The translations under genes were made by a program, and so were the position numbers. From Aeromonas lusitana (GTDB lineage Bacteria > Pseudomonadota > Gammaproteobacteria > Enterobacterales > Aeromonadaceae), in the NCBI RefSeq assembly GCF_002812985.1, contig NZ_PGCP01000011.1, positions 27,718 to 91,717 of the forward strand: a DNA stretch of 64,000 nucleotides. Reading direction: 5' to 3'. Below, in pieces: positions 18,725 through 32,116 of the stretch; position 1 is the stretch's first letter; every line of letters starts with the position of its first letter. Below the pieces are notes generated by a model. It worked only from the letters and a program-made list of their open reading frames with translations. It was not told the origin of the DNA and searched no databases.

Positions 18725-19232
18725 TCAGGGCGGGGGGATCCGCGCAAACAACCCAGATCTCCCCGCTTATCCCCAGATCCCTATCCACCAGGTTATTAAC
18801 AGGCAAGCCTGAATGGGGCTTTTCGTAGGTAAATGGAAAATTGCCGGATCCGCTGTGCATAACCATAGGGTTAACCGCTGTAAAACCTATAGTTATCCAT
18901 GTATGAGATCCATATCAATGATGCGATGTGGATAAAATGGCGACTTATCCCCCCCTTCAGGGCCCTGGGATCCAAGCTTTTCCACAAGCTGGGATCGCCT
19001 CTAACCAGATGATCTTTATGATCAAAAAGTGCTTATCAACAGAAACGGCGGATCCTAATAAAAGATCCAATAAAAGATCGATCTAAAGATCCTTAAGATC
19101 TATTTAACGGATCCTTCATCCATACTGATCCTGAAGTAGACGTTCCCCTCTGGATGCTAAACAGATAGAATGATCCGCCCTTCAGACCAGGCAAATAACG
19201 ATCTTCAGGCGTGCAGATCAAGGTGATCCCCA
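18725..19232. other. oriC: Chromosomal replication origin oriC
   Basis: The 508-bp gap between mioC and mnmG has all signs of a gammaproteobacterial oriC. Perfect DnaA boxes (TTATNCACA) are at 18854-18862 and 18927-18935, both on the minus strand. One-mismatch boxes are TTATCCCCA (18768), TTATTAACA (18793), TTTTCCACA (18978) and TTATCAACA (19033). About 21 GATC Dam sites occur in the interval. The AT-rich unwinding element is on the mnmG side at 19051-19113. The layout is the E. coli arrangement in reversed orientation. I did not identify an IHF or Fis site with confidence. Confidence 0.95.
19051..19113. other. oriC DNA unwinding element with GATC-headed repeats
   Basis: Seven GATC sites occur in 63 bp (19051, 19064, 19076, 19080, 19088, 19097, 19110). 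On the minus strand they head AT-rich units such as GATCTTTTATTAGGATC and GATCTTTTATTGGATC, closely like the E. coli 13-mer GATCTCTTATTAG. The nearest DnaA box, TTATCAACA at 19033-19041, sits where E. coli has R1 but departs from consensus by one base. Confidence 0.88.
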
Positions 19233-21122
19233 ATGCAATACCATGAACAATTTGATGTGATCGTCGTCGGTGGCGGTCACGCAGGCACCGAAGCAGCAAC
19301 AGCGTCCGCCCGTATGGGCCTAAATACCCTGTTGCTGACCCACAACATAGATACGCTGGGGCACATGTCCTGCAATCCAGCGATCGGCGGGATCGGCAAG
19401 GGACACCTGGTCAAGGAAGTTGACGCCCTGGGTGGGATCATGGCGCAAGCCATCGATCTCGGCGGGATCCAGTTCCGCACCCTGAACTCCTCCAAAGGAC
19501 CGGCTGTGCGCGCTACCCGTGCCCAGGCGGATCGTCTGTTATACAAGGCCGTGGTACGCCAGACCCTGGAGAACTACCCGAACCTGAAGATCTTCCAGCA
19601 AGCCTGTGACGATCTGATCATGGACGGGGATCGCGTCGCCGGTGTGGTGACCCAGAGCGGGATCCGTATCAGCGGCAAGACGGTCGTGCTGACCGTGGGC
19701 ACCTTCCTGAACGGCTTGATCCACATCGGCATGGAAAACTACAAGGGTGGCCGCGCCGGGGATCCTCCCTCGATCGCCCTGGCACAACGCCTGCGCGAGA
19801 TGCCACTGCGGATCGATCGCCTCAAGACCGGCACGCCGCCGCGCATCGATGCCCGCACCGTCGATTTCTCCGTGATGCAACAGCAGCACGGTGACGATCC
19901 GCGCCCCGTCTTCTCCTTCATCAGCGATGCCAGCCAGCACCCACGTCAGGTGCCCTGCTACGTCACCCATACCAATGAGCAGACCCACGAGGTGATCCGC
20001 AACAACCTGGATCGCAGCCCCATGTACGCCGGGGTGATCGAGGGGATCGGCCCCCGTTACTGCCCGTCGATCGAAGACAAGATCACCCGTTTTGCCGACA
20101 AGACGGCGCACCAGATCTTCGTCGAGCCGGAAGGGCTGACCACCCACGAACTCTACCCGAACGGGATCTCCACCAGTCTGCCGTTCGACGTGCAGGTGCA
20201 GATCGTCCGCTCGATCCGTGGCTTCGAGAATGCCCATATCACTCGTCCCGGTTATGCCATCGAGTACGATTTCTTCGATCCGCGGGATCTCAAGGCCAAC
20301 ATGGAGAGCAAGTGCATCGAAAACCTGTTCTTCGCCGGCCAGATCAACGGCACCACCGGCTATGAAGAAGCGGCGGCTCAGGGACTGATGGCGGGTTTGA
20401 ACGCTGGTCTACGCGCTCAGGGCAAGGAGGCCTGGCATCCGCGTCGGGATCAGGCCTACATGGGCGTGATGATGGACGATCTCTCCACCTTGGGGACTCG
20501 CGAGCCGTATCGCATGTTCACCAGCCGCGCCGAATACCGCTTGCTGCTGCGGGAAGACAACGCGGATCTGCGCCTGACCGGCATCGGCCGCGAACTCGGG
20601 TTGGTGGATGATAATCGCTGGAGCAAGTTCAACGCCAAGATGGAACTGGTCGAGCAGGAGCGCCAGCGCATGCGGTCGACCTGGATCCACCCGCAACACC
20701 CGTCCCTGGAAGCGGTCAATGCCCTGGTCAACACCCCGCTGACCCGCGAACAGAGCCTGGAAGAACTGCTGCGCCGCCCAGAGGTGACGTATGACGCCCT
20801 GATGGCCATTGAGGGGGTCGGTCCTGCCGTGGTGGACACCGCCGCCGCCGATCAGGTGGAGATCCAGATCAAGTACGCCGGTTACATCGAGCGTCAACAC
20901 GACGAGGTGGAGAAGCAGCTGCGCAACGAGAACACACTGTTGCCGCTGGACATGAACTACCGCGACGTGAACGGTCTCTCCAACGAGGTGATCGCCAAGC
21001 TCAACGATGCCAAGCCGCAGACCATAGGTCAGGCCTCTCGCATCTCCGGCATCACCCCGGCCGCCATCTCCATTCTGCTGGTACACCTGAAGAAGCACGG
21101 CCTGCTGCGCAAAACCGCCTGA
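19233..21122 (+). CDS. mnmG: tRNA uridine-5-carboxymethylaminomethyl modification enzyme MnmG (GidA)
   Basis: MnmG (629 aa; E. coli 629) is the FAD enzyme that with MnmE modifies U34 of tRNAs. The FAD-binding motif [10 protein letters not shown] is at residues 12-21, and GidA signatures are present: [49 protein letters not shown] and [20 protein letters not shown]. The gene holds about 39 GATC sites (one per ~48 bp), roughly five times the random expectation, most in the first 1.5 kb. It starts at the edge of oriC and is followed 12 bp later by rsmG. Confidence 0.98.
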   Translation: MQYHEQFDVIVVGGGHAGTEAATASARMGLNTLLLTHNIDTLGHMSCNPAIGGIGKGHLVKEVDALGGIMAQAIDLGGIQFRTLNSSKGPAVRATRAQADRLLYKAVVRQTLENYPNLKIFQQACDDLIMDGDRVAGVVTQSGIRISGKTVVLTVGTFLNGLIHIGMENYKGGRAGDPPSIALAQRLREMPLRIDRLKTGTPPRIDARTVDFSVMQQQHGDDPRPVFSFISDASQHPRQVPCYVTHTNEQTHEVIRNNLDRSPMYAGVIEGIGPRYCPSIEDKITRFADKTAHQIFVEPEGLTTHELYPNGISTSLPFDVQVQIVRSIRGFENAHITRPGYAIEYDFFDPRDLKANMESKCIENLFFAGQINGTTGYEEAAAQGLMAGLNAGLRAQGKEAWHPRRDQAYMGVMMDDLSTLGTREPYRMFTSRAEYRLLLREDNADLRLTGIGRELGLVDDNRWSKFNAKMELVEQERQRMRSTWIHPQHPSLEAVNALVNTPLTREQSLEELLRRPEVTYDALMAIEGVGPAVVDTAAADQVEIQIKYAGYIERQHDEVEKQLRNENTLLPLDMNYRDVNGLSNEVIAKLNDAKPQTIGQASRISGITPAAISILLVHLKKHGLLRKTA

Positions 21123-21134
21123 GGATTCTCACCG

Positions 21135-21770
21135 TTGGAAAACATGCTGGAAAGACTGAACGGCCTGCTCATGCAGGCCGATATTGTTATCACTGATATC
21201 CAAAAGAGTCAGTTGGTTCGCCTGGTCGAGTTGCTGCACAAGTGGAACAAGGCTTACAATCTCACCTCGGTGCGTGATCCGGACGCCATGCTGGTCAAGC
21301 ATATCCTCGACAGCTTGGTGGTGAGCCCTCACCTCAAGGGTGAGCGTTTCATCGATGTCGGGACGGGTCCCGGTTTACCTGGGTTGCCGCTGGCCATCAT
21401 CAATCCGGACAAGCAGTTCGTGCTGCTCGACAGCCTGGGCAAGCGGATCAACTTCATCCGCCAGGTGATCCTGGAGCTGGGGCTGACCAATGTGACGCCC
21501 ATCAAGTCCCGGGTTGAAGAATATCAGCCAGAAGTGGGTTTCGATGGGGTACTAAGTCGGGCTTTCGCCTCCCTGGAGGACATGCTGAGCTGGTGTCATC
21601 ATCTGCCGTCGGCCGAAGGCAGTTTCCTGGCGCTGAAGGGACAATATCCCGAGCAGGAGCTGGCCGAGCTGCCCGCCAATATCCGTCTAGTCGCCACTCA
21701 CAAGCTGGTGGTGCCGGAGCTGGAAGGCGAGCGCCATCTGCTGGAGTTTCAAGCCATCCAGCCCGAATAG
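21135..21770 (+). CDS. rsmG: 16S rRNA (guanine-527-N7) methyltransferase RsmG (GidB)
   Basis: RsmG (about 210 aa; E. coli 207) methylates G527 of 16S rRNA using S-adenosylmethionine. The SAM site [15 protein letters not shown] and the segments [17 protein letters not shown] and [14 protein letters not shown] are characteristic. Two starts compete: TTG at 21135, which has GAGGA about 8 bases upstream, and ATG at 21144, which matches the E. coli N-terminus (ML..L..LL). I list the longer form but the ATG is equally plausible. Confidence 0.95.
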   Translation: MENMLERLNGLLMQADIVITDIQKSQLVRLVELLHKWNKAYNLTSVRDPDAMLVKHILDSLVVSPHLKGERFIDVGTGPGLPGLPLAIINPDKQFVLLDSLGKRINFIRQVILELGLTNVTPIKSRVEEYQPEVGFDGVLSRAFASLEDMLSWCHHLPSAEGSFLALKGQYPEQELAELPANIRLVATHKLVVPELEGERHLLEFQAIQPE

Positions 21771-21797
21771 GGCCGCCGTATTCATTTAGGGGATAGT

Positions 21798-22601
21798 GTG
21801 GGAAAAGTCATTGCCATAGCCAACCAGAAGGGTGGAGTGGGTAAAACCACCACCTGTGTGAATCTGGCCGCCTCCATGGCCGCCACCCGGCGCAAGGTGC
21901 TGGTGATCGATCTGGATCCGCAGGGCAATGCCACCATGGGCAGCGGCGTCGACAAGTACGAAGTCGAGCGCACCGCCTATGAACTGCTGATCGAAGATAC
22001 CCCCATCAAGGAGGTTATCATCCCCGAAACCTCGGGGGGTTATCACCTCATCGCCGCCAATGCCGACGTCACGGCAGCTGAAATCCGCCTGATGGAATTC
22101 TTCGCCCGCGAGATCCGCCTGCGCAACGCGCTGGCCTCGGTGCGGGACAAATACGACTACGTCTTCATCGACTGCCCCCCTTCCCTCAACATGCTGACCG
22201 TCAACGCCATGGCCGCTGCCGACTCAGTGCTGGTGCCCATGCAGTGCGAATACTATGCGCTGGAGGGTCTCACCGCCCTGGTGGACACCATTAGCAAGCT
22301 GGCGGCCGTGGTCAATCCGGAGCTGAAGATCGAAGGGGTGCTGCGCACCATGTTCGATCACCGCAACCGGCTGGCCAATGATGTGTCCGATCAGCTGAAA
22401 CAGCACTTTGGGGACAAGGTCTATCGCACCATCATCCCCCGCAACGTAAGACTGGCGGAGGCCCCGAGCTTCGGTGCCCCGGCCATGCACTATGACAAAG
22501 CATCGGTGGGGGCCAAGGCCTATCTGGCTCTGGCTGGCGAGATACTGCGCCGCCAGGAACAGGAACGCCAACCGATCACCGCAGACCGAGAGAGCCTATG
22601 A
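21798..22601 (+). CDS. parA: Chromosome partitioning ATPase ParA (Soj)
   Basis: The 267-aa protein begins at GTG 21798 (MGKVIAIANQKGGVGKTTTCVNLA). It has the deviant Walker A KGGVGKTT at residues 11-18, Walker A' VLVIDLDPQGNAT and Walker B VFIDCPPSLNMLT, the pattern of chromosomal ParA/Soj. It forms ATP-dependent patches on the nucleoid that move ParB-parS complexes to the cell poles. Its last 4 bases overlap parB. A parS site lies in recF at 72-87. Confidence 0.96.
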   Translation: MGKVIAIANQKGGVGKTTTCVNLAASMAATRRKVLVIDLDPQGNATMGSGVDKYEVERTAYELLIEDTPIKEVIIPETSGGYHLIAANADVTAAEIRLMEFFAREIRLRNALASVRDKYDYVFIDCPPSLNMLTVNAMAAADSVLVPMQCEYYALEGLTALVDTISKLAAVVNPELKIEGVLRTMFDHRNRLANDVSDQLKQHFGDKVYRTIIPRNVRLAEAPSFGAPAMHYDKASVGAKAYLALAGEILRRQEQERQPITADRESL

Positions 22602-23506
22602 CTCTGAAGAAACGTGGCCTGGGCAAGGGACTGGATGCCCTGCTCAGCACCAGTACAGCCGCCCGCCAGAAACAGGTGATGAGCGACCAGCGCACCGAGC
22701 AGGCCATGGCGCCCACCAACCAGGGCGAGCTGCGCAAGCTGCCGGTGGAGTGGCTCCAGTCCGGCAAGTACCAGCCACGCAAGGACATGTCGCAGGATGC
22801 GCTGGAAGACCTGGCCAACTCCATTCGGGCGCAAGGTGTGATTCAGCCGATAGTGGTACGATCCATCGGTGAGAACCGCTTCGAGATCATCGCAGGTGAG
22901 CGGCGCTGGCGTGCCTCCCAGCTGGCCCGGCTCGAGGTCGTTCCCTGCCTGGTCAAGGACGTGCCCGACGAGGCTGCGGTGGCCATCGCGCTGATTGAGA
23001 ACATCCAGCGTGAAGATCTCAACGCCATCGAGGAAGCGGTTGCCCTGCAGCGGCTGCTGACCGAGTTCGAACTGACCCACCAGCAGGTGGCTGAAGCCGT
23101 GGGCAAGTCCCGCACGACCGTGACCAACCTGCTGCGCCTCAATCAGCTCAACGAGGATGTGAAACGCTTCGTTGAGCACGGTGATCTCGACATGGGCCAT
23201 GCCCGCGCCCTGCTGGCCCTGAGCGGCCCGGCCCAATCCGAGCTGGCCAAACTGGTCGCTCAGAAGGGATTGACCGTGCGAGATACCGAGAAACTCGTGC
23301 AAAAGACGTTGGAACCGGCAAAAACCAAGGTTGAACCCGTTCGCGATCCCCAATTTGGTTACATCGAGCGCCAGATTTCAGAAAAAATAGGCAATCAGGT
23401 ACAACTTCAGCCGGGCAAGCAGGATAGCGGTAAGTTAGTAATAAGTTACGATAACTTAGCGGATTTGGACCGCTTACTGTGCTATTTTGGCCTGTCAGAA
23501 TCGTGA
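22598..23506 (+). CDS. parB: Chromosome partitioning CTPase/DNA-binding protein ParB (Spo0J)
   Basis: The 302-aa protein has an N-terminal ParA-interacting stretch (KKRGLGKGLDALL), the ParB/CTP-binding domain with box GERRWRAS near residue 100 and ENIQREDLNAIEEA, a helix-turn-helix (THQQVAEAVGKSRTTVTNLLRL), and a C-terminal dimerisation domain. It binds parS and spreads as a sliding clamp. The ATG overlaps the parA stop (ATGA). Confidence 0.97.
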   Translation: MTLKKRGLGKGLDALLSTSTAARQKQVMSDQRTEQAMAPTNQGELRKLPVEWLQSGKYQPRKDMSQDALEDLANSIRAQGVIQPIVVRSIGENRFEIIAGERRWRASQLARLEVVPCLVKDVPDEAAVAIALIENIQREDLNAIEEAVALQRLLTEFELTHQQVAEAVGKSRTTVTNLLRLNQLNEDVKRFVEHGDLDMGHARALLALSGPAQSELAKLVAQKGLTVRDTEKLVQKTLEPAKTKVEPVRDPQFGYIERQISEKIGNQVQLQPGKQDSGKLVISYDNLADLDRLLCYFGLSES

Positions 23507-23606
23507 TTTTTACGCTTTTTGTAGTAATAAAACATCCATTCCTTTCGATATGAACATAACCTTAATTTCGCGCGGAAGGCCGCAAAAATTAAGGATTTTT
23601 GCCATG

Positions 23607-23634
23607 TTGCAATAGCCGTCTTCACGGGTATAAT
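23607..23634 (+). promoter_or_regulatory. Candidate atp operon promoter
   Basis: TTGCAA (23607-23612), a 16-bp spacer and TATAAT (23629-23634) precede atpI by about 80 bp in the 208-bp gap after parB. The -10 box is perfect. No terminator with a clear T-run was seen after parB. Confidence 0.6.
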
Positions 23635-23714
23635 TTGACCGGCTTTTCGAGCTGTGAACCCGGCGTCTTCGGATACCGATTTTTTACAGTTCTGTAATGT
23701 TCAGGGGTAGGTTG

Positions 23715-24895
<1,181 letters not shown>

Positions 24896-24944
24896 TGATG
24901 CAACTCAAATAATCCTTTTTATACAATCAATTACATCTAAATAA

Positions 24945-25222
<278 letters not shown>

Positions 25223-25247
25223 TAACTAACTTAAGAGGACATCGGCT

Positions 25248-25718
25248 GTGAATATCAACGCCACCCTCCTCGGCCAAGCAATTGCTTTTTTCATCTTCGT
25301 AGTGTTTTGCATGAAGTACGTATGGCCGCCGTTGATCGCTGCCATCGAAGCCCGTCAGAAAGAAATTGCTGATGGTCTCTCTTCTGCCGAACGTGCCAAG
25401 AAAGATCTGGATTTGGCCAAGGCCAACGCCACCGATCAGCTGAAAGAAGCCAAGCTTCAGGCTGCCGAAATCATTGAACAGGCCAACAAACGCAAGGGCC
25501 AAATCATTGATGAAGCCGCTGTCGGAGCGCAAGCAGAGCGGGAAAAAATCCTGGCTCAGGGCCGTGCAGAGATCGAAGCTGAACGTCATCGTGCCAAAGA
25601 AGAACTGCGCAAGCAGGTTGCTGCTCTTGCCATCGCGGGTGCAGAGAAGATCCTGGCACGCCAAATCGACCAGGCTGCCAACAGCGACATCGTCGACAAA
25701 CTGGTAGCAGAACTGTAA
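25248..25718 (+). CDS. atpF: ATP synthase Fo subunit b
   Basis: The 156-aa protein (E. coli 156) has one N-terminal membrane helix ([20 protein letters not shown]) and a long charged coiled coil that forms the peripheral stalk. The start is GTG at 25248, preceded by AAGAGGA. Confidence 0.97.
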   Translation: MNINATLLGQAIAFFIFVVFCMKYVWPPLIAAIEARQKEIADGLSSAERAKKDLDLAKANATDQLKEAKLQAAEIIEQANKRKGQIIDEAAVGAQAEREKILAQGRAEIEAERHRAKEELRKQVAALAIAGAEKILARQIDQAANSDIVDKLVAEL

Positions 25719-25731
25719 CGGGAACGGGGCT

Positions 25732-26265
25732 ATGTCTGAACTGACTACAATCGCTCGCCCCTACGCCAAGGCTGCTTTCGAGTTTGCCGTTGAGCACAAG
25801 GCGGTTGACCAGTGGCTGGAAATGCTCGGCTTCGCTGCAGAAGTAGTGAAGAACGAGACCATTAACAACCTGGTAAACGGCTCTGTGGCTGCCGAAGAGC
25901 TCGCAAAATTATTTGTGAGTGTCTGCGGTGAGCAACTCGACGAGCATGGTCAGAACCTGATCCGGGTGATGGCCGAGAATGGTCGCTTGGGTGTGCTGCC
26001 GGCGGTCGTCGCTGAATTTGTAGCGCTCAAGGCTGAACTGGACAAAGAAGTTCAGGCTGACGTGATTTCGGCGATCGAACTGACCGACCAGCAGAAAGCC
26101 AATATTCAGGCTTCTCTGGAACAACGTCTCGCGCGCAAAGTGAAGCTGAATTGCAGCACAGATGCGTCCTTGATGGCCGGGGTGCTCATCAAGGCCGGTG
26201 ACCTGGTTATCGACGGCACAGTCCGCGGTAAGCTGGATCGCATGGCCGATGCGCTGCAATCTTGA
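25732..26265 (+). CDS. atpH: ATP synthase F1 subunit delta
   Basis: The 177-aa subunit (E. coli 177) links the b stalk to the top of F1. [19 protein letters not shown] and the C-terminal segment [24 protein letters not shown] are typical. It is 13 bp after atpF and 15 bp before atpA. Confidence 0.97.
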   Translation: MSELTTIARPYAKAAFEFAVEHKAVDQWLEMLGFAAEVVKNETINNLVNGSVAAEELAKLFVSVCGEQLDEHGQNLIRVMAENGRLGVLPAVVAEFVALKAELDKEVQADVISAIELTDQQKANIQASLEQRLARKVKLNCSTDASLMAGVLIKAGDLVIDGTVRGKLDRMADALQS

Positions 26266-26280
26266 TTGGGGTATTAGAGC

Positions 26281-27822
26281 ATGCAACTGAATTCCACTGA
26301 AATCGCCGAGCTGATCAAGCAGCGCATTGCGCAGTTTGATGTCAAAAGCGAAGCGCGTAACGAAGGTACCATCGTCTCTGTGAGCGACGGTATCATTCGT
26401 ATCCACGGCCTGGCCGATGCCATGCAGGGTGAGATGATCGAGCTGCCGGGCAACCGCTTCGCTCTGGCATTGAACCTGGAGCGTGACTCCGTTGGTGCCG
26501 TAGTTATGGGTCCCTATGCCAACCTGGCGGAAGGGATGAAAGTAAAAGGCACCGGCCGTATTCTGGAAGTGCCGGTAGGTCGTGGTCTGTTGGGCCGGGT
26601 GGTCAACACCCTGGGTCAGCCGATCGACGGTAAGGGCCCGGTCGACAACGATGGCTACTCGCCAATCGAAGTCATTGCACCTGGCGTTATCGAGCGTAAG
26701 TCTGTTGACCAGCCAGTCCAGACCGGTCTGAAAGCCATCGATGCCATGATCCCAATCGGTCGTGGCCAGCGTGAGCTGATCATCGGTGACCGTCAGGTAG
26801 GTAAGACTGCCATCGCGATCGACACCATCATCAACCAGAAAGACTCCGGCATTAAGTGTGTCTACGTTGCGATTGGCCAGAAGGCCTCCACCATCGCCAA
26901 CGTGGTACGCAAGCTGGAAGAGCACGGCGCCCTGGCCAACACCGTCGTGGTGGTTGCCTCTGCGTCCGAAGCTGCTGCCCTGCAGTACCTGGCTCCTTAT
27001 GCCGGTTGCTCCATGGGTGAGTACTTCCGTGACCGCGGTGAAGACGCGCTGATCATCTATGATGACCTGTCCAAGCAGGCCGTAGCCTATCGCCAGATCT
27101 CCCTGCTGCTGCGCCGTCCACCAGGACGCGAAGCTTACCCGGGCGACGTCTTCTATCTGCACTCCCGTCTGCTGGAGCGTGCTGCTCGCGTCAACGTCGA
27201 GTACGTCGAGAAGTTCACCAAGGGTGCCGTGACTGGCCAGACCGGTTCTCTGACCGCGCTGCCGATCATCGAAACCCAGGCCGGCGACGTGTCTGCGTTC
27301 GTTCCGACCAACGTGATCTCCATCACCGATGGCCAGATCTTCCTGACCACTCAGCTGTTCAACTCCGGTATTCGTCCGGCGGTTGACCCGGGTATCTCCG
27401 TATCCCGTGTAGGCGGTGCCGCTCAGACCAAGATCGTCAAGAAGCTGTCCGGTGGTATCCGTACCGCGCTGGCCCAGTATCGTGAACTGGCGGCATTCGC
27501 CCAGTTCTCCTCCGATCTGGACGATGCGACTCGCAAGCAGCTGGATCACGGTCAGAAAGTGACTGAGCTGATGAAGCAGAAGCAGTACTCTCCGATGAGC
27601 GTGGCTCACCAGTCTCTGGTGCTGTTCGCCGCCGAGAAGGGTTATCTCGCCGATGTCGAACTGAGCAAAATTGTCGACTTCGAAGCCGCTCTGCTCTCTT
27701 ACGCCAATACCCAGCATGCCGAGCTGATGGCTGAAATCAATGCCAAGGCTGACTACAACGACGCTGTCGTTGGCAAGCTGACTGCGTTGCTGGATAGCTT
27801 CAAGGCAACCCAGACCTGGTAA
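26281..27822 (+). CDS. atpA: ATP synthase F1 subunit alpha
   Basis: The 513-aa subunit equals the E. coli length. It carries the non-catalytic nucleotide site with P-loop GDRQVGKTA near residue 169 and the arginine-finger region around [17 protein letters not shown] near 365. It alternates with beta in the F1 hexamer. Confidence 0.98.
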   Translation: MQLNSTEIAELIKQRIAQFDVKSEARNEGTIVSVSDGIIRIHGLADAMQGEMIELPGNRFALALNLERDSVGAVVMGPYANLAEGMKVKGTGRILEVPVGRGLLGRVVNTLGQPIDGKGPVDNDGYSPIEVIAPGVIERKSVDQPVQTGLKAIDAMIPIGRGQRELIIGDRQVGKTAIAIDTIINQKDSGIKCVYVAIGQKASTIANVVRKLEEHGALANTVVVVASASEAAALQYLAPYAGCSMGEYFRDRGEDALIIYDDLSKQAVAYRQISLLLRRPPGREAYPGDVFYLHSRLLERAARVNVEYVEKFTKGAVTGQTGSLTALPIIETQAGDVSAFVPTNVISITDGQIFLTTQLFNSGIRPAVDPGISVSRVGGAAQTKIVKKLSGGIRTALAQYRELAAFAQFSSDLDDATRKQLDHGQKVTELMKQKQYSPMSVAHQSLVLFAAEKGYLADVELSKIVDFEAALLSYANTQHAELMAEINAKADYNDAVVGKLTALLDSFKATQTW

Positions 27823-27864
27823 GCGTGTGTGGCAGCGCAAGCTGCCACCTGATGGAGAGAAGAG

Positions 27865-28731
27865 ATGGCCGGCGCAAAAGAGATACGTAACAAGATCGGG
27901 AGTGTGAAAAACACTCAGAAGATCACCAGCGCTATGGAAATGGTGGCAGCCAGCAAGATGCGCCGTGCGCAGGAACGCATGTCTGCCAGCCGTCCGTACG
28001 CTGAAACCATGCGCAAGGTGATCGGCCATATCGCTCAGGGGAACTTGGAATACAAGCACCCCTACCTCATCGAACGTGAGGTCAAGCGAGTGGGTTACAT
28101 CGTCGTCTCCACCGACCGTGGCCTGTGTGGCGGCCTGAACATCAACCTGTTCAAGTCTGCCCTCAACGAGATGAAGCAATGGAGCGCGAAAGGTGCCAAG
28201 GTTGACCTGGCACTGATCGGTAGCAAGGCCTCCAACTTCTTTGAGCGGCACGGCGCCAAGGTGAAAGCCCATGTCTCCGGACTGGGTGACACCCCGAGCG
28301 TCAATGACCTGATTGGTTCAGTCAAGGTCATGCTGAAGGCTTACGACAACGGTGAGATTGACAGGCTGTACCTGGTGTACAACAAGTTCGTCAACACCAT
28401 GGTTCAGCAACCAAAGGTCGATCAACTGCTGCCTTTGCCCGTAACAGAAGACAGCAAGCTGAACAAGAAGAACCACTGGGATTACCTCTATGAGCCGGAT
28501 CCCAAGCAACTGCTGGATGCCCTGCTGATTCGCTACGTCGAATCCCAGGTGTACCAGGGTGTGGTAGAAAACTTGGCCAGTGAACAGGCAGCCCGAATGG
28601 TTGCCATGCAAGCCGCGACTGACAACGCCGGCAACCTGATTAACGATCTGCAACTGGTATACAACAAGGCCCGTCAGGCCAGTATTACCCAGGAGCTGAC
28701 TGAGATCGTATCCGGTGCTGCAGCGGTGTAA
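27865..28731 (+). CDS. atpG: ATP synthase F1 subunit gamma
   Basis: The 288-aa rotor shaft has the characteristic N-terminus [32 protein letters not shown], a central DRGLCGGLN strand and a C-terminal helix ending in [15 protein letters not shown]. The two terminal helices form the coiled coil inside the alpha-beta ring. Confidence 0.98.
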   Translation: MAGAKEIRNKIGSVKNTQKITSAMEMVAASKMRRAQERMSASRPYAETMRKVIGHIAQGNLEYKHPYLIEREVKRVGYIVVSTDRGLCGGLNINLFKSALNEMKQWSAKGAKVDLALIGSKASNFFERHGAKVKAHVSGLGDTPSVNDLIGSVKVMLKAYDNGEIDRLYLVYNKFVNTMVQQPKVDQLLPLPVTEDSKLNKKNHWDYLYEPDPKQLLDALLIRYVESQVYQGVVENLASEQAARMVAMQAATDNAGNLINDLQLVYNKARQASITQELTEIVSGAAAV

Positions 28732-30153
<1,422 letters not shown>

Positions 30154-30171
30154 GCCTCGATAGGAGGGCCC

Positions 30172-30600
30172 ATGGCTGAGATGATCTCCTTTCACCTGGA
30201 TGTGGTGAGCGCCGAAGGGAAACTGTTTTCCGGTCGGGTGCAATCTGCTCAGGTATCAGGCTCCGAGGGTGAGCTGGGTCTCCGCCACGGTCATGCTCCG
30301 CTGCTGACTGCCATCAAGCCGGGCCTGGTCCGCTTGATCAAGCAAAATGGTAGCGAAGAGGTGCTGTACATCTCCGGCGGCATGCTGGAAGTACAACCCG
30401 AAGCCGTGACCGTGCTGGCCGATACCGCCATTCGCGCCGACGACTTGGATGAGGCGAAAGCCCAGGAAGCCAAGCGCCGTGCCGAAGAGCGGATCAACAG
30501 CTCCCATGGTGATATCGACTATGCTCAGGCGTCTGCCGAGCTGGCCAAAGCGATGGCCCAGCTGCGGGTTATCGATATCGTCAAAAAGAATTACCGCTAA
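30172..30600 (+). CDS. atpC: ATP synthase F1 subunit epsilon
   Basis: The 142-aa subunit has the N-terminal beta-sandwich ([34 protein letters not shown]) and a C-terminal helical hairpin ([15 protein letters not shown]) that can inhibit ATP hydrolysis. It is the last gene of the atp operon and is followed by a strong terminator. Confidence 0.97.
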   Translation: MAEMISFHLDVVSAEGKLFSGRVQSAQVSGSEGELGLRHGHAPLLTAIKPGLVRLIKQNGSEEVLYISGGMLEVQPEAVTVLADTAIRADDLDEAKAQEAKRRAEERINSSHGDIDYAQASAELAKAMAQLRVIDIVKKNYR

Positions 30601-30612
30601 TCACGGTGATGC

Positions 30613-30642
30613 AAAAAGCGACCTTCGGGTCGCTTTTTTTTT
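30613..30642 (+). terminator. Rho-independent terminator of the atp operon
   Basis: AAAAAGCGACC-TTC-GGGTCGCTTTTTTTTT gives an 8-bp stem with a tight loop and a nine-base T-run, 12 bases past the atpC stop. Confidence 0.93.
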
Positions 30643-30693
30643 ACCCGTTGGATAGACTCCGCCCAGCATTTCCTCATGTTTCAAAGGCTAGCT

Positions 30694-32055
30694 ATGACTC
30701 TCAACGTCGTGATCCTGGCTGCGGGTAAAGGTACTCGCATGCGTTCCGTCCTTCCCAAGGTGCTGCACCCCGTCGCCAACAAGCCCATGGTCTCCCATGT
30801 CATCGAGACCGCGCGCCAGATCGGTGCCGAGCAGTTGCACCTGGTCTATGGCCACGGTGCCGAGCTGCTCAAGGAGCGGATCGCCGCCCCGGACTTGAAC
30901 TGGGTGCTGCAGGCGCAGCAGCTGGGGACCGGCCACGCTGTCGCCCAGGCCATCCCGTTCTGGCAGGACCAAGACGAGGTGCTGGTGTTGTACGGCGACA
31001 CCCCGCTGATCCAGCCAGAGACCCTGCAACGGCTGCTGGCCGCCAAGGCCGCCGACGGCATGGCACTGCTGACCGTGGTGCTGGACAACCCGACCGGCTA
31101 TGGCCGCATCGTGCGTGAGAACGGCCAGGTGGTGGGTATCGTCGAGCAGAAGGATGCCAATGCCGAGCAACTCGCTATCCGCGAGGTGAATACCGGCGTG
31201 CTGGTGGCCAATGGCGCCCAGCTGCGCGGCTGGCTGTCTCGCCTGGACAACAAGAATGCCCAGGGCGAGTTCTACCTCACCGACGTGATCGCCATGGCCC
31301 ACGGGGATGGTTGCCCCATCGCCGCCGTCCACCCGGACAGCGCCATGGAAGTGGAAGGGGCCAACAACCGGGTGCAGCTGGCAGCGCTCGAGCGCAGCTA
31401 TCAGCAGATGCAGGCCGAGAAGCTGATGATCGCCGGCGCCACCCTGATGGATCCGGCGCGCTTCGATCTGCGCGGTGAGCTCGAGATCGGGGAAGAGGTG
31501 GTGATCGACGTCAACGTCATCATCGAGGGCAAGGTCAAACTCGGCAACCATGTGCGCATCGGTGCGGGTTGCGTGCTCAAGGATTGCGAGATTGGCGATC
31601 ACAGCGAGGTGAAGCCCTATTCCGTCATCGAAGGGGCGCAGGTCGCCGATCAGTGCTCGGTCGGTCCCTTCACCCGTCTGCGTCCAGGCGCCGTGCTGGA
31701 ACAGGATGCCCACGTCGGCAACTTCGTCGAGATGAAGAAGGCGCGGCTCGGGGTCGGCTCCAAGTGCGGTCATCTGACCTATCTGGGGGACGCGGAAGTG
31801 GGTGCCAATGTGAACATAGGCGCCGGCACCATCACCTGTAATTACGATGGGGTGAACAAGTTCCAGACCATCATCGAAGATGACGTCTTCGTCGGCTCCG
31901 ATACCCAGCTGGTGGCGCCGGTGCGCATCGGCAAGGGCGCGACCCTGGGGGCGGGCTCCACCATCACCAAGGATGTGGATGAGAACGAGCTGGTCATCAC
32001 CCGGGTGCCCCAGCGCCACATCAAGAACTGGGCTCGCCCGGTCAAGAAGAAGTGA
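30694..32055 (+). CDS. glmU: Bifunctional GlcN-1-P acetyltransferase / UDP-GlcNAc pyrophosphorylase GlmU
   Basis: GlmU (453 aa from the ATG at 30694; E. coli 456) makes UDP-GlcNAc for peptidoglycan and LPS. The N-terminal uridyltransferase has [25 protein letters not shown], and the C-terminal half is a left-handed beta helix of hexapeptide repeats with [33 protein letters not shown] precedes this ATG; the upstream in-frame ATG at 30676 adds six unsupported residues. Its pathway partner glmS is at 37602. Confidence 0.97.
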   Translation: MTLNVVILAAGKGTRMRSVLPKVLHPVANKPMVSHVIETARQIGAEQLHLVYGHGAELLKERIAAPDLNWVLQAQQLGTGHAVAQAIPFWQDQDEVLVLYGDTPLIQPETLQRLLAAKAADGMALLTVVLDNPTGYGRIVRENGQVVGIVEQKDANAEQLAIREVNTGVLVANGAQLRGWLSRLDNKNAQGEFYLTDVIAMAHGDGCPIAAVHPDSAMEVEGANNRVQLAALERSYQQMQAEKLMIAGATLMDPARFDLRGELEIGEEVVIDVNVIIEGKVKLGNHVRIGAGCVLKDCEIGDHSEVKPYSVIEGAQVADQCSVGPFTRLRPGAVLEQDAHVGNFVEMKKARLGVGSKCGHLTYLGDAEVGANVNIGAGTITCNYDGVNKFQTIIEDDVFVGSDTQLVAPVRIGKGATLGAGSTITKDVDENELVITRVPQRHIKNWARPVKKK

Positions 32056-32087
32056 TGTCCAGCCAAGTTCCGGCTCATCCATGACAT

Positions 32088-32114
32088 AAAAACGGTGCCA
32101 TAAGGCGCCGTTTT
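32088..32114. terminator. Shared terminator of glmU and creD
   Basis: AAAACGGTGCC-ATAA-GGCGCCGTTTTATTT forms a hairpin with A-rich and T-rich flanks, able to act on both strands. creD on the minus strand stops at 32117, directly beside it. Confidence 0.8.
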
Positions 32115-32116
32115 AT

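Noticed and set aside
25909..28272. 787-codon open frame on the minus strand opposite atpH-atpA-atpG
   Set aside because: It is antisense to highly conserved ATP synthase genes and its sequence has no family features; high GC codon bias explains the openness.
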